NCBI GenBank assembly: GCA_946185745.1
Contig: CAMHKQ010000009.1
Coordinates: 1-64,000, forward strand
DNA from: an uncultured Bacteroidales bacterium
Lineage (GTDB): Bacteria > Bacteroidota > Bacteroidia > Bacteroidales > UBA932
Length of the DNA stretch: 64,000 nt
Direction of reading: 5' to 3'
Made by a program: the position numbers and the translations under genes. This document shows, one piece after another, positions 1-9,121 of the stretch; the first letter of the stretch is position 1, and each line of letters opens with the position of its first letter. The notes beneath the pieces are model-generated. The model was not told where the DNA came from. It saw only the letters and a program-made list of their open reading frames with translations, and ran no database searches.

Positions 1-1210
1 CGAGGTAGTCGTCCTTGTTCAGATAGACGTCGGCGCGGAAGCCGCTGATTACCGGCAGGCCGTAGCTCGGGTCGCCGGAGTTGACGTCGATTACCATCTG
101 CGCGAGCTCCTTGGCGGTTACCTCTATTACTACCGCATCGTTGGCGAAGGGATCGGTGCGGAGGACGTCGGCAAGGGTGACCAGGCCGGCGGCGTGCTCG
201 TCGGTGCGGATGCCGCCCATGTTGGAGATGGCGAAATCGACTCCGGCGGCTGTCCTCCATGCGTCGGTGACCATGTTGCCCATTTCCACGACGGTGGTGA
301 TGGGCTCCTCAAGGGTGGTGAGGGGAGTCCTGAGCTCGGGATTGTCGCTGAAATAGTCCACCATGTGCTGGACGAAGGCGTCTTTGGCGGGGAAGGTTCT
401 GACGTTGATGAGTTCGGCCTCTTTGCCCACTATCTTGCCGTCTTCGAGGTAATAGCGGATGAAGGAGGCGTAGCGGAGCTTGTTCTGGGTCTGGGTAATC
501 ATGACGCCGTTCTGCATGGTGCAGGGCACCATGGTGTGGCTGTGGCCGCCTATGATGCCGTCGAACTGCGGGAAGGCGTCGGCCATCTTGAGGTCTTCTT
601 CATAGCCGATGTGCGAGAGCAGGATGCAGACGTCGCTCTTTTCGCGCACTTCGGGGAGATACTTGCGGATGGCGTCTTCCGGATTTATGAAGGTGATGCC
701 CCTGGCCTTGTCGATGTGGCAGTCGGGGATGCCGCGTTCATTTACCTGCAGGACCCCCAGGACGCCCACGCGGACGCCGCACACGTCGAAAATCTCGTAC
801 GGACGGAGGTGGAGGGCCGTCTGCCCGTCCGGATCGACATTGGAGCAGAGATAGTGGAAGTGGCTGCGGTTGATGACGTTGGCAAGGGTAGCCTGCCCGC
901 CGTCGAAGGCGTGGTTGCCGAGGGTGCTGGCATTGAAGCCCACCGCGTTCATGAGCGCGGTCATGGGGTAGCAGGGCTCGGGATACAGGTCGCTGATGGG
1001 GTTGCCGGTGCGGTTGTCGCCCGCCGAGAAGACGAGCAGCTGCGGGTAGACGGCCCTGAGGCTGTCTGCGATGGCCGCGAGCCTGGGGAAGTGCTCGATT
1101 GCGGCGTGCATGTCGTTGACGGAAAGGATGGCGACGGTCTGCCTGTTCTGGGCGGATGCTGAAATGCCCATGACGAGGGCCAGCAGCGAAATAAGTATCG
1201 ATTTCTTCAT
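1..1210 (-). CDS. 5'-nucleotidase / UshA-like metallophosphatase (C-terminus cut by window edge)
   Basis: Exported hydrolase that should release phosphate from nucleotides or UDP-sugars in the periplasm. The reading frame was built from the minus strand because the ORF track omits it; it runs off base 1, so about 403 codons are visible and the C-terminus is missing. The start MKKSILISLL opens a signal peptide ending near SASAQN. Calcineurin-type metal motifs follow in order: VNDMH, SAGDN, LGNHAFDGG and GGHSH. The later part (NMGGIRTDE, then PVISGFR) matches the 5'-nucleotidase C-terminal substrate domain. It is divergent from manC. A perfect -7 box lies six bases before the ATG. A second, lipoprotein-type nucleotidase lies at 34191. 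Confidence 0.88.
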   Translation of the reverse strand, partial: MKKSILISLLALVMGISASAQNRQTVAILSVNDMHAAIEHFPRLAAIADSLRAVYPQLLVFSAGDNRTGNPISDLYPEPCYPMTALMNAVGFNASTLGNHAFDGGQATLANVINRSHFHYLCSNVDPDGQTALHLRPYEIFDVCGVRVGVLGVLQVNERGIPDCHIDKARGITFINPEDAIRKYLPEVREKSDVCILLSHIGYEEDLKMADAFPQFDGIIGGHSHTMVPCTMQNGVMITQTQNKLRYASFIRYYLEDGKIVGKEAELINVRTFPAKDAFVQHMVDYFSDNPELRTPLTTLEEPITTVVEMGNMVTDAWRTAAGVDFAISNMGGIRTDEHAAGLVTLADVLRTDPFANDAVVIEVTAKELAQMVIDVNSGDPSYGLPVISGFRADVYLNKDDYL

Positions 1211-1216
1211 ATCTGT

Positions 1217-1224
1217 CAAAGATA
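1217..1224 (-). promoter_or_regulatory. -7 box TATCTTTG of the 5'-nucleotidase
   Basis: Minus-strand TATCTTTG matches the Bacteroidetes -7 consensus TAnnTTTG. Only six bases separate it from the ATG, so the mRNA should be leaderless or nearly so. Confidence 0.75.
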
Positions 1225-1253
1225 ACACCTTTCCGGAATATTTGCAAAATTCG

Positions 1254-1261
1254 TATATTCG
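1254..1261 (+). promoter_or_regulatory. -7-like box TATATTCG of manC
   Basis: One mismatch to TAnnTTTG, eight bases before the manC ATG. It faces away from the nucleotidase promoter in the same 59-base gap. Confidence 0.45.
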
Positions 1262-1269
1262 CAGTCGAT

Positions 1270-2184
1270 ATGACCACGCATGTAGTAATAATGGCAGGAG
1301 GGCAGGGGACTCGCCTGTTTCCGCTGAGCACTCCCGAAAAGCCCAAGCAGTTCCTTGACCTGGCGGACAAGGGGCGCAGTCTCATCCAGCTCACTTATGA
1401 CCGTTTCCTTCAGGTCGATCCGGCCGCCCGCTTCTGGGTGGTGACAGGTGCGGACTACGTTCCCATAGTGCGGGAGCAGCTTCCCGATATCCCGGAGGAG
1501 CAGATCCTCGCCGAACCGGTGCCGCGCAACACCGCGCCCTGCATCGCGCTGGCCTGTTGGAAGATAAAAAGCCGTTTTTCGGACGCTAACATAATTGTTA
1601 CACCTTCTGACGCTTTTGTTTCACGCCCTGATTTATACGCAATTACATTGAAGGAAGCGCTTCGCTTCACCGCGCGCCGAAAAGCCATCGTTACGGTGGG
1701 CATAGAGCCCTCCGAACCCCATACCGGCTACGGCTACATCCACCGCGGAGGCCTGGAAAAGGGCGGAATCTACAAGGTTCAGGCCTTCCGGGAGAAGCCT
1801 TCCCGCGAGGTGGCGGAACAGTATCTTGCCGAGGGCGGATACTACTGGAACGCCGGCATCTTCGTGTGGAATGTGAAGACCATCGAGAGCGAATTGCGCG
1901 CATTCGCGCCGCAGACGGCCGCCGTGATGGACGCCATCGCCCCGTCGTTCTACACCCCGTCGGAAGGGGAGGCGCTGGCCAGACTCTTCCCGACATGCGA
2001 GAAGATTTCCATCGACTACGCCGTAATGGAGAAATCCGCCGACGTGTACGTGATCGGCGCGGACTGGCCCTGGTCGGACCTCGGTAGTTTCGCGGCCATA
2101 GAGGCCGTCACTGGCAAGACGATCCCCCAGGAAATTAAGGACGCCCAGGACGCCTACCAGGCGGCCAAGAAGAAGGGCGAGTAG
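1270..2184 (+). CDS. manC: Mannose-1-phosphate guanylyltransferase, short form
   Basis: Makes GDP-mannose from mannose-1-phosphate and GTP, a precursor for GDP-fucose and surface glycans. The nucleotidyltransferase signature GGQGTRLFP followed by PKQFLDL is at residues 10-32. FREKPS near residue 172 and YYWNAGIFVWN near 191 are further family motifs. SIDYAVMEKS and WSDLGSF complete the catalytic domain. At 304 residues it is about 50 shorter than most family members, and it ends in a charged tail (QAAKKKGE) right after the WSDLGSF region, so the usual C-terminal beta-helix part is reduced or absent. It converges on the alcohol dehydrogenase with a 3-base gap. Confidence 0.85.
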   Translation: MTTHVVIMAGGQGTRLFPLSTPEKPKQFLDLADKGRSLIQLTYDRFLQVDPAARFWVVTGADYVPIVREQLPDIPEEQILAEPVPRNTAPCIALACWKIKSRFSDANIIVTPSDAFVSRPDLYAITLKEALRFTARRKAIVTVGIEPSEPHTGYGYIHRGGLEKGGIYKVQAFREKPSREVAEQYLAEGGYYWNAGIFVWNVKTIESELRAFAPQTAAVMDAIAPSFYTPSEGEALARLFPTCEKISIDYAVMEKSADVYVIGADWPWSDLGSFAAIEAVTGKTIPQEIKDAQDAYQAAKKKGE

Positions 2185-2187
2185 GCT

Positions 2188-3387
2188 TTAATCGTTGGCC
2201 AGGCGGTAAATCTCCAGCATCCTGGCGCGGTCCAGCACCAGGAAGTTCCCGACGGTAAAGGTGCCTCCGCGCGAGCAGCGCTCCGCCATCGTAACCATCT
2301 CTTCCTCAGTGGCTTTCCTGCCTATGAGCTCCGGTATGTTCGTGGGCATGCCTATGCGTTTGTAGAAGGCGCGCATGGCCTCTATTCCCATCAGGCCGAG
2401 TTCCCTGTCGGGAAGCCGCTTGCCGCCGGCGTCCAGCGGGCAGATGTCCATCACCTTCTCTGCAAAGCTGGCAAAGCGCGCGGGATTAACGTCGAATACG
2501 TATTTCGCCCAGTGGCACCAGAGCGCCGCCAGACCGGCCCCGTGGGCCACATCGTACATGGTGCTCAGTTCGTGCTCGAGGCGGTGGGTGCCGAAGTCGA
2601 ACCTGCCGCCGCATCCGGTGAGGCCGTTGTGGGCGAGGCTTCCGCTCCACATAATGGAGGCCCTAAGGTCGTAGTTATCAGGGTGTTGCAGCACCGCTTC
2701 GCCGTCGATGCGCACGGTGCGCATGAGGCCCTCGGCAACCGCGTCGGTGATGGACATGGGACTGTCGGGCGAAAAATAGCGCTCCATGGTGTGCATCATG
2801 ATGTCGGTGACGCCGCAGGCCGTCTGGAAGGCGGGGAGGGTGAAGCTGCGCTCCGGGTTCATGATGGCGAATTTCGGCCTGCAGAAATCGCTGTTGCAGC
2901 CGCGCTTCTGGCCCCTTTCGGTGTTTGTGATGACGCTGCTGTCGGACATTTCGCTGCCCGAGGCGGGGATGGTGAGCACCACTCCGACCGGGAAGGATGC
3001 CTTCGGGGCGGCCTTGGCATCGTAGAAATCCCATACGTCGCCTTCGTAGGCCAGGCCGTAGGCTATGGCCTTGGAAGAGTCGATTACGGAGCCTCCGCCG
3101 ACCGCCAGGATGAAGTCGACATGCTCTTTCCTGCAGAGCTCAATACCCTCGTAGACAAGGCTCAGGTGGGGATTGGGGACCACTCCGCCCAGTTTTACGA
3201 AGGGGATGCACGCTTCGGTAAGGGCAGACTCTATACTGGCGATGAGGCCGCTTCTGACTGCGCTTCCGCCGCCGTAGTGGATGAGCACCTTGTGGGCGCC
3301 GTACTTTTTGAGCAGGCCCGGCAGGGCTGCTTCCGATTCGCGGCCGAAGACCACTTCGGTCGGGGTGAAATATTTGAAATCTCTCAT
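2188..3387 (-). CDS. Iron-containing alcohol dehydrogenase (butanol dehydrogenase type)
   Basis: Cytosolic group III dehydrogenase that interconverts aldehydes and alcohols with NAD(P)H. The nucleotide-binding motif GGGSVIDSSKA is near residue 100, followed by TIPASGSEMSDSSVI. Metal-ligand histidines are in GVTDIMMHTMERYF and in the THRLEHELS...AHGAGLA segment. At 399 residues it is full length and most like the BdhA/YqdH branch. It is the last gene of a five-gene operon, and its ATG overlaps the stop of the GH95 gene by four bases. Its metabolic link with secreted hydrolases is not obvious; an inferred role is reduction of lactaldehyde-like products of fucose breakdown. The substrate cannot be told from sequence. 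Confidence 0.88.
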   Translation of the reverse strand: MRDFKYFTPTEVVFGRESEAALPGLLKKYGAHKVLIHYGGGSAVRSGLIASIESALTEACIPFVKLGGVVPNPHLSLVYEGIELCRKEHVDFILAVGGGSVIDSSKAIAYGLAYEGDVWDFYDAKAAPKASFPVGVVLTIPASGSEMSDSSVITNTERGQKRGCNSDFCRPKFAIMNPERSFTLPAFQTACGVTDIMMHTMERYFSPDSPMSITDAVAEGLMRTVRIDGEAVLQHPDNYDLRASIMWSGSLAHNGLTGCGGRFDFGTHRLEHELSTMYDVAHGAGLAALWCHWAKYVFDVNPARFASFAEKVMDICPLDAGGKRLPDRELGLMGIEAMRAFYKRIGMPTNIPELIGRKATEEEMVTMAERCSRGGTFTVGNFLVLDRARMLEIYRLAND

Positions 3388-5672
3388 GGTCTGTGTATGG
3401 TTACTGCCGACGGATCTACGCCCGGGGCGGCCTCAAGCACCCTAAGGGAGGTTACGTGGCCGTCTTTCCAGGAAAATGCAAGGGTGAGACCGGCTCTGGT
3501 GCGGACGCCCTCGAGGGAGCCTTCATCCCAGCCGGAAGGGCAGGCAGGGAGGAGCCACACCTCGTCGGCGGAAGACTGGACCAGCATCTCCAGCACCCCG
3601 GCGCAGCCGCCGAAGTTGCCGTCTATCTGGAAGGGGCCGTGGGCGTCGAGCAGATTGGGGTAGGTGCCGCCGCCGTGCCGGGCTCCGGGGCCGTCGTAAG
3701 CGTCGGGGCTGACGTAGCGGAGCAGGCGGCGGAGAAGCCTGTGGGCACCTTCGGCATCGTGCAGGCGGGCGTAGAGGTTCACCCTCCAGCCGCAGCTCCA
3801 TCCGGTAGTTTCATATCCTCTGATTTCTAATGTTTTATGGCATGCGTCCGCAAGTTCTCCTTCAGGCTGTATCTGGTGCCCCGGGTAGAGCCCGAAGAGC
3901 TGGGACTGGTGCCTGTGCTGCGGTTCGAAGTCCTCCCAGTCGTGATACCATTCGGCGAGCTTGCCCTGGTAGTCCACGCGGTAGGGCAGCAGCTTCGCGA
4001 TGGCCTCGCGGGCTTCCCGCGCAAAGCCGGGATCCACCCCGAGCTCGGCCGCGGCCAGTGCAGCGTCGGCAAGGCATTCGCGTATCATGGCGATGTCCGC
4101 CGTGGCGCCGTAGAGGCTTGCCCCCACGAAACCCGAGGGGGTGCGGTACTTGTTTTCAGGCGAGGTGGAGGGGGAGGTGAGCAGGTAGCCGTCCTTTTCG
4201 ACGAGCCAGTCCAGGCAGAATTCCGCTGCGCCTTTCAGGACGGGGTAGTATTCGGCCAGGAAGGCCATGTCCCTGCCGAAGAGGTAGTGCTCCCAGATAT
4301 GGGTGGAAAGCCAGGCCCCGCTCATGTTCCAGTTCGCCCAGCAGGGATCGCCGGTTCCGAGGCCCACCGGAGTGGCCATCGCCCAGATGTCGCTGTTGTG
4401 TCCGGCCGCCCAGCCGCGGGTCGCCGCGTAAAAATCGCCGGCAACGGCCTTTCCGCGCTCGCTGAGCCCCTTGAGGAACGAAAACAAGACATTGTGCATC
4501 TCGGGCAGTGCGGCGCTCTCTGCGGCCCAGTAATTCTCTTCGAGGTTGATATTGACGGTATAGTTGCAGCTCCACGGCGGGTCGACGCTCTCGTTCCACA
4601 GGCCCTGCAGGTTCGCGGGCACCCCCGGAGTGCGGGACGAGCTGATTAGCAGATACCTGCCGTACTGGAAGTAGAGGACCTCCAGGCCGGGGTTGGGCGT
4701 GCCGGAATCGGTGTATTCCAGGAGCTGGACATCGGTGGGCCTGTCGTTCGGGTAGTCCCCGAGTGTCAGGCTCACACGGTCGAATAAACGTTTGTAATCG
4801 TTTACCGCACGGGTTTTCACCGCCTCGTAGGGCTGGCCCATGACTTCGGCCGACTGCCTCATGGCGGCGTTCCGGTATTCCTTCCGGGGAAGCTCCGAAA
4901 AGCCCGCGAAACTGGTGGCGTTGGTGATGTAAACAGTTGCCGCACAGGGGCTTTCATAGACCGTCCTGACTACTGTTCGGAAGTGGATGCCGCGCCCCGG
5001 GTCGTAGAGGAACTTCTCTTTGACCTCGTTGTAGTAGCCGGGAAGGGCGTGCCAGGCGGCGTAGCCGTCCACCATGAAGCCGTCGGCGAAACGGGTGATT
5101 TCGTGCGGCAGGGGGCAGTCGTAGTCGAGGGTGAAATGCACCCCGGCCGGATCTTCCACCCTTATGACTATAGCCGAGTCGGGGGAGGATGCGAAATAGC
5201 TCACCGTCCTTGAGCCGGATACAGCCGTGGCAACGGCGTCGGCAAGGTCGAGGCAGCGCCTGAAGCCTTCCCCGCCCGGACCGCCATAGTTTATGTACAA
5301 GGTGCCGAGCGGCTGGTAGCTCTCGCTGAAATGCCCCTGGAGGCCGCGCTGGGCCTTTTCGGCTGCGGGATAGTCCTCATTTTCAAGCAGTTCCCGTACC
5401 TTCTGCAAGGGGGCGGCGCCCTTTTCCCGGGAGAGCCGCTCCATGTCGGGATGGCTGTCTCCGGCGTCGGGCTCTCCGGTCCAGAGGGTTATGTCGTTGA
5501 GCGAGAGACGGTCAGCCTCCACGCCGGAATAAACGGCGGCGCCGAGGCGGCCGTTGCCTATCACCAGCGACTCCTCGAAAAATTCCGCCGGCTTGTCGTA
5601 CCAGAGGGTGAGGGGCCCCTGTGGAGGTGCTGCGAGGGCTGCGGCAAGTGCCAGGATGGATAATGCGGTCAT
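3384..5672 (-). CDS. Glycoside hydrolase family 95 (alpha-L-fucosidase type), exported
   Basis: Inverting exo-hydrolase expected to remove alpha-1,2-linked L-fucose (some relatives remove galactose) from host or plant glycans. It starts with a signal peptide (MTALSILALAAALA). The GH95 N-terminal block LWYDKPAEFF, then GNGRLGA and LNDITLWTGEP, is at residues 22-70. NINLEENYW replaces the more usual NIN-x-QMNYW. SPSTSPENKY holds the expected general acid and FQIDGNFGG the conserved Asp. The length of 762 residues is normal. It lies 13 bases after the amidase gene and overlaps the next gene by ATGA. The linkage specificity is an inference from the family. Confidence 0.88.
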   Translation of the reverse strand: MTALSILALAAALAAPPQGPLTLWYDKPAEFFEESLVIGNGRLGAAVYSGVEADRLSLNDITLWTGEPDAGDSHPDMERLSREKGAAPLQKVRELLENEDYPAAEKAQRGLQGHFSESYQPLGTLYINYGGPGGEGFRRCLDLADAVATAVSGSRTVSYFASSPDSAIVIRVEDPAGVHFTLDYDCPLPHEITRFADGFMVDGYAAWHALPGYYNEVKEKFLYDPGRGIHFRTVVRTVYESPCAATVYITNATSFAGFSELPRKEYRNAAMRQSAEVMGQPYEAVKTRAVNDYKRLFDRVSLTLGDYPNDRPTDVQLLEYTDSGTPNPGLEVLYFQYGRYLLISSSRTPGVPANLQGLWNESVDPPWSCNYTVNINLEENYWAAESAALPEMHNVLFSFLKGLSERGKAVAGDFYAATRGWAAGHNSDIWAMATPVGLGTGDPCWANWNMSGAWLSTHIWEHYLFGRDMAFLAEYYPVLKGAAEFCLDWLVEKDGYLLTSPSTSPENKYRTPSGFVGASLYGATADIAMIRECLADAALAAAELGVDPGFAREAREAIAKLLPYRVDYQGKLAEWYHDWEDFEPQHRHQSQLFGLYPGHQIQPEGELADACHKTLEIRGYETTGWSCGWRVNLYARLHDAEGAHRLLRRLLRYVSPDAYDGPGARHGGGTYPNLLDAHGPFQIDGNFGGCAGVLEMLVQSSADEVWLLPACPSGWDEGSLEGVRTRAGLTLAFSWKDGHVTSLRVLEAAPGVDPSAVTIHRP

Positions 5673-5685
5673 TTTCAGGCTATTG

Positions 5686-8600
5686 TCATTTCTTCTTTTG
5701 CGTGTTCTGTTGCGAGGCGAAGAAGGAAAGGCTCGCTCCCATTATCTTCTGCATCACGGCGGGATCCTCCACCGTCTCGAGCGGGAAGCCGAAGCATGCC
5801 GTGCAGTAGCCCTCGCCGGTGTAGAAGACTCCGGCGCCGAGGTTGCTGCTGCGGTATTTGAGCACCGTGCGGCCGTTCTTGTCGGCGGGCCTTATGCCGT
5901 CGGGATTCTCCACGGCGTAGACGTAGGGGTTCTTTTCGTTGCGGAAAGAGAAGCGCCCGACGGGGATGGATGAGCCTTTGGGGAGTACTACACCGTCGCG
6001 TGAGCCTCTGCTGCTTATCCACTTGAAACCCAGTGTGTTGAGTATAAAATACTTAGCTGCTTCTTGATATGAGGGGAAGTCGGGATCGGTGATTTGATAA
6101 ACGTCGTCCCAGCAGTCGGTGGCCATGTCGGCTCCCGAGATGAGGACGTGCACTCCGGCAGCCGTGAGGGTGCTGATCGCCTTGCGGAAGTTCTCCGGGA
6201 AGACGCTGAACCTGCGGCCGTTCAGGCCGGTGCCGACGGCGGTGGACACCTGCTTGCCGCAGATGACGTCGAGGGCGAAATAGTCGCCGCCCAGCACGTC
6301 GGCCAGGCTGTGGAGGGAGGCGGAGCTGCAGGAGGCAAAGGAATAGCCCAGGTCGAGGAGAGCCTTGCCGTGGACATAGGGGTAGTCGAGGCTGTTGCCG
6401 GCGTAGCTGCGTCCGGCGCTGCCGTAGTCGCAGGCGCCGAAACCGGGGGAGTCGTTGGTAACGTACTCTTTCTGCCGGCGGTATTCGTACATATCGCCGA
6501 TGAAGGATATCTCCTTCTTGTAGGGTACACCGCCGTCCATGGCATCGTCGAATCCGGCATAATCGGGAGTGTTGAAGGACGAGGGTGCGGCTACACGGGT
6601 GAAGTTATTGACTATAAGTACGTTGCGCGTGGAGCTCGGAGACCTTCCGACGCTCAGGATTTCGGAGGGGAAGCTGTATCCGCCCTCGTTGAAGGCGACC
6701 ACCTTGTAGGAGTAGACGTGCCCGGGGGCGATGGGCAGCTCCACGTGGTTTTCGGTGACGGTCTTGCCGTCGTCCCAGCCCATTCCGTCCACCCTGGTGT
6801 AGACCACGTAGCCGGAGGGAGTGGCGGTGGGCTCCTTCGGATCCCTTACGCCCGCCCAGGAGAGCATCACCTTGTCGTCGGCGGTGAACAGCGCCGAGAA
6901 GTTCTTCACCGGCAGGGGCTGGACCTCGTAGGACGCGTCGTAATAGCTGCTGAGGAACTTGAGCATGCCTTTGTAGACGGCACGGCACACGTCGAAGCGG
7001 AACTGCGGGTCGAGGCCGTAGCGCATGTCGGCGAAGTTCTGGTGGCTGAGCAGCTCCAGTATGATGCCGGGGACGTCGGTGGTGCGGCACTCCGAGTAGG
7101 AGCGGTCCCAGAGCTGGCGGCGCCGCCAGAGGGTGTCGTAATCGGCCCTGAGGTCGTTTACCAGCTGGGTCTGGATGCAGTCTCCGAGGAACCTGCAGGC
7201 CATCCTGTCCTGACTGTTGGTGAACGTGCGGGAGTTTTCGGCGCTGAGCGTGTAGATGGCCAGGGTGCCCACGATGCTGTCGTTGGGGGTGACCCCGGCG
7301 TCGGTGTGGAAGGCGAGGGAGAGGTCCACGGGGATGCCTTTCTCTCCTTTCATCCACTGCACCCATGCGCCGCGGCCGGCGTAGTCGCGGGTGTAGTCGC
7401 CGTCCCATTTCTCCCAGAGCTTGGCGGGCGCTCCGGCCCACTGCATCCAGTAGAGGGCGCCTTCGGTGTAGGAGGGCATTCCGGACGATACCGGCTCGGA
7501 GCCGCAGGCGACCTTGCCTATGCCGCCGCCGAAACGGACGGCGTCGGCGGTGACTATCCTGCCGCCCTCGTACCCCTTCGGGGTGCTGTTGTCGAGGGTG
7601 ACGCTGCCGGAGGAGCCGGCGTCGAATTCAAAGGTGCCGAGGTATATCCAGGTGCTGCCGCCCTTGGTCTGGTCTACCCTGAAATGGGTGTCGCCGCCGA
7701 GGTGGTGGACAGTGTAATGCGCTGCGCGGGTGCTGCCGGGCACGGTTTTGTAGGATACGTACACGGCGTATTCGCCGCGCTCCTTGAACACCGGCGTCCA
7801 TCGGGCCACGGCGCTGCCGTTGCCGCAGGGAGTCTGCCTGGCGGTGCCTTCGGTGAAGGGGTTGTCTTCCTGCAGGTAGATCTGCTTGGTGTCGGCGAAT
7901 CCCTCTCCTGCGCTGGTCCAGCTGCCTTTTTCGGAGTAATTGCCGTGGGTGCGTGCGGGAAGGGGCTCATCGAAGGCATCGGCCCAGATGCTCTTTTCAT
8001 AGGAGCTCGCCCGGGTGTAGTGGGGGTCGTTGTCGCACACCACCTCGAGCGTCTGGGTGTCCCTCTCGCGAGGGCAGATTATATAGGCGCCGGCGTTCTC
8101 CAGCATGGGCATCAGGAAGGGCAGCACGAAACTCTGGGTGAACACGTCTTCGTAAGTGCGGAAGATGGGTGTGCGCTGCCAGCTCCAGAGGCCGGGACCG
8201 CGGTCGTAATACAGGCCGTGGCTATGCCAGAGGGCGATGTTGCGGCCGTTCATGCCTTTCTTGAACTTTTTGGCGTCGAGGTTCTCCACGAAGGGCTTCT
8301 GGGTCACATGCTCCCTGAAGGAGAACTGGTACTCGAGCGGCTGGCCGTTGCTTTTTCCTATTCCGGGGGTGATCAGGTCTTCGACGGGAACGTTCCTGCA
8401 GTAGATGCTTCCCGGCCTGTAGCTGTCGGCTTCGCGGGGCCAGAACTCGCGTATCCGCTGCATGAGCCAGTTGTAGTCGTCGCGGCGCCAGGGGAAGTCG
8501 GCGAAGTTGCGCTCGAAGTAGATGTCCACTTCGTTGTCGCGCTTCATGGCGCGCCATACGGTCATGTCGGACTTGACGTTGAAGCGTTCACGGGCCCTGG

Positions 8601-8709
8601 CGGTGAGGGAGTCCCCGAAATTCTTGAAGGCCCTGGTCATTTCGCCCTGGGCGAGGGCGGCGGGGGCTGCAAGCAGCAGGACGGCAAGTACTTGGAGGAG
8701 TCTTTTCAT
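5686..8709 (-). CDS. Secreted N-acetylmuramoyl-L-alanine amidase-like protein with inserted golvesin-like domain and FN3 domain
   Basis: Large exported protein (1007 aa) of the type often annotated as xanthan lyase in Bacteroides. After the signal peptide (LLLAAPAALAQ), the zinc-amidase fold appears in two halves. The first has IALWHSHG at about 159-165, a Glu at about 187 (RTYEDVF) and PRERDTQ. The second has SLAFHTDAG at about 464-472 and the catalytic-Glu strand GIILELLSHQNF at about 548-558. Between them, at about 270-395, sits a beta-rich golvesin/xanthan-lyase CBM-like domain. An FN3 domain covers about 600-700. The last 290 residues form a domain I cannot name. All metal and catalytic positions are kept, so activity on peptidoglycan is expected. 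It sits in the operon between VanZ and GH95. Confidence 0.8.
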   Translation of the reverse strand: MKRLLQVLAVLLLAAPAALAQGEMTRAFKNFGDSLTARARERFNVKSDMTVWRAMKRDNEVDIYFERNFADFPWRRDDYNWLMQRIREFWPREADSYRPGSIYCRNVPVEDLITPGIGKSNGQPLEYQFSFREHVTQKPFVENLDAKKFKKGMNGRNIALWHSHGLYYDRGPGLWSWQRTPIFRTYEDVFTQSFVLPFLMPMLENAGAYIICPRERDTQTLEVVCDNDPHYTRASSYEKSIWADAFDEPLPARTHGNYSEKGSWTSAGEGFADTKQIYLQEDNPFTEGTARQTPCGNGSAVARWTPVFKERGEYAVYVSYKTVPGSTRAAHYTVHHLGGDTHFRVDQTKGGSTWIYLGTFEFDAGSSGSVTLDNSTPKGYEGGRIVTADAVRFGGGIGKVACGSEPVSSGMPSYTEGALYWMQWAGAPAKLWEKWDGDYTRDYAGRGAWVQWMKGEKGIPVDLSLAFHTDAGVTPNDSIVGTLAIYTLSAENSRTFTNSQDRMACRFLGDCIQTQLVNDLRADYDTLWRRRQLWDRSYSECRTTDVPGIILELLSHQNFADMRYGLDPQFRFDVCRAVYKGMLKFLSSYYDASYEVQPLPVKNFSALFTADDKVMLSWAGVRDPKEPTATPSGYVVYTRVDGMGWDDGKTVTENHVELPIAPGHVYSYKVVAFNEGGYSFPSEILSVGRSPSSTRNVLIVNNFTRVAAPSSFNTPDYAGFDDAMDGGVPYKKEISFIGDMYEYRRQKEYVTNDSPGFGACDYGSAGRSYAGNSLDYPYVHGKALLDLGYSFASCSSASLHSLADVLGGDYFALDVICGKQVSTAVGTGLNGRRFSVFPENFRKAISTLTAAGVHVLISGADMATDCWDDVYQITDPDFPSYQEAAKYFILNTLGFKWISSRGSRDGVVLPKGSSIPVGRFSFRNEKNPYVYAVENPDGIRPADKNGRTVLKYRSSNLGAGVFYTGEGYCTACFGFPLETVEDPAVMQKIMGASLSFFASQQNTQKKK

Positions 8710-8716
8710 GGTGAGG

Positions 8717-9121
8717 TCAGTTCCTGTTCCTGGTGTGGCAGATGTCTATGATGAAAACCAGCAGCGTGCTGATGCCTATGGCCAGCAGGTCGACCTTGAA
8801 GTCGCCCAGGTCGCGGCTGCGGTAGGGCAGAAGTCCCTGGATGTATTCGGTGAGGAGCGCTACGGCGGCGCCGCAAAGGAAGTTCATGACGGCGAACAGC
8901 ACGCATCTCCACGGCTTGTCGGTGACGTGGTCGTAGGCCAGGTAGGCCAGGATAGGGAAAGGCAGGAACATCAGGAAATGGGCCAGTTTGTCAGCCGGGA
9001 TGCCGAAGATAACACGCTGGATGTCAGGCAGTTTATCTACCTTCATGAAACACAGGAAGGCTATTGCCGCAAGATAGAGGAAGAAAAGGATTCTTGAAAG
9101 TATGGTCTTTGTGCTTGTCAT
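8717..9121 (-). CDS. VanZ-like membrane protein
   Basis: Small inner-membrane protein of 134 residues with about four hydrophobic segments (SRILFFLYLAAIAFLCF, HFLMFLPFPILAYLAY, VLFAVMNFLCGAAVALL, LLAIGISTLLVFIID). The VanZ features are ADKLAHF after the first segment and TEYIQGLLPYRSRDLGDFKVD before the last. The biochemical role of the family is unsettled; some members affect glycopeptide sensitivity. It overlaps the ABC exporter gene by four bases and lies seven bases before the amidase gene, which suggests an envelope role. Confidence 0.85.
   Translation of the reverse strand: MTSTKTILSRILFFLYLAAIAFLCFMKVDKLPDIQRVIFGIPADKLAHFLMFLPFPILAYLAYDHVTDKPWRCVLFAVMNFLCGAAVALLTEYIQGLLPYRSRDLGDFKVDLLAIGISTLLVFIIDICHTRNRN

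Noticed and set aside
5686-8709. Xanthan lyase
   Set aside because: The name comes from related annotations. The catalytic residues seen belong to a zinc amidase fold, and no polysaccharide lyase motif is visible.
6094-8751. 885-aa plus-strand ORF
   Set aside because: Antisense shadow of the amidase gene, with composition of Val/Gly/Ala runs and no motifs.
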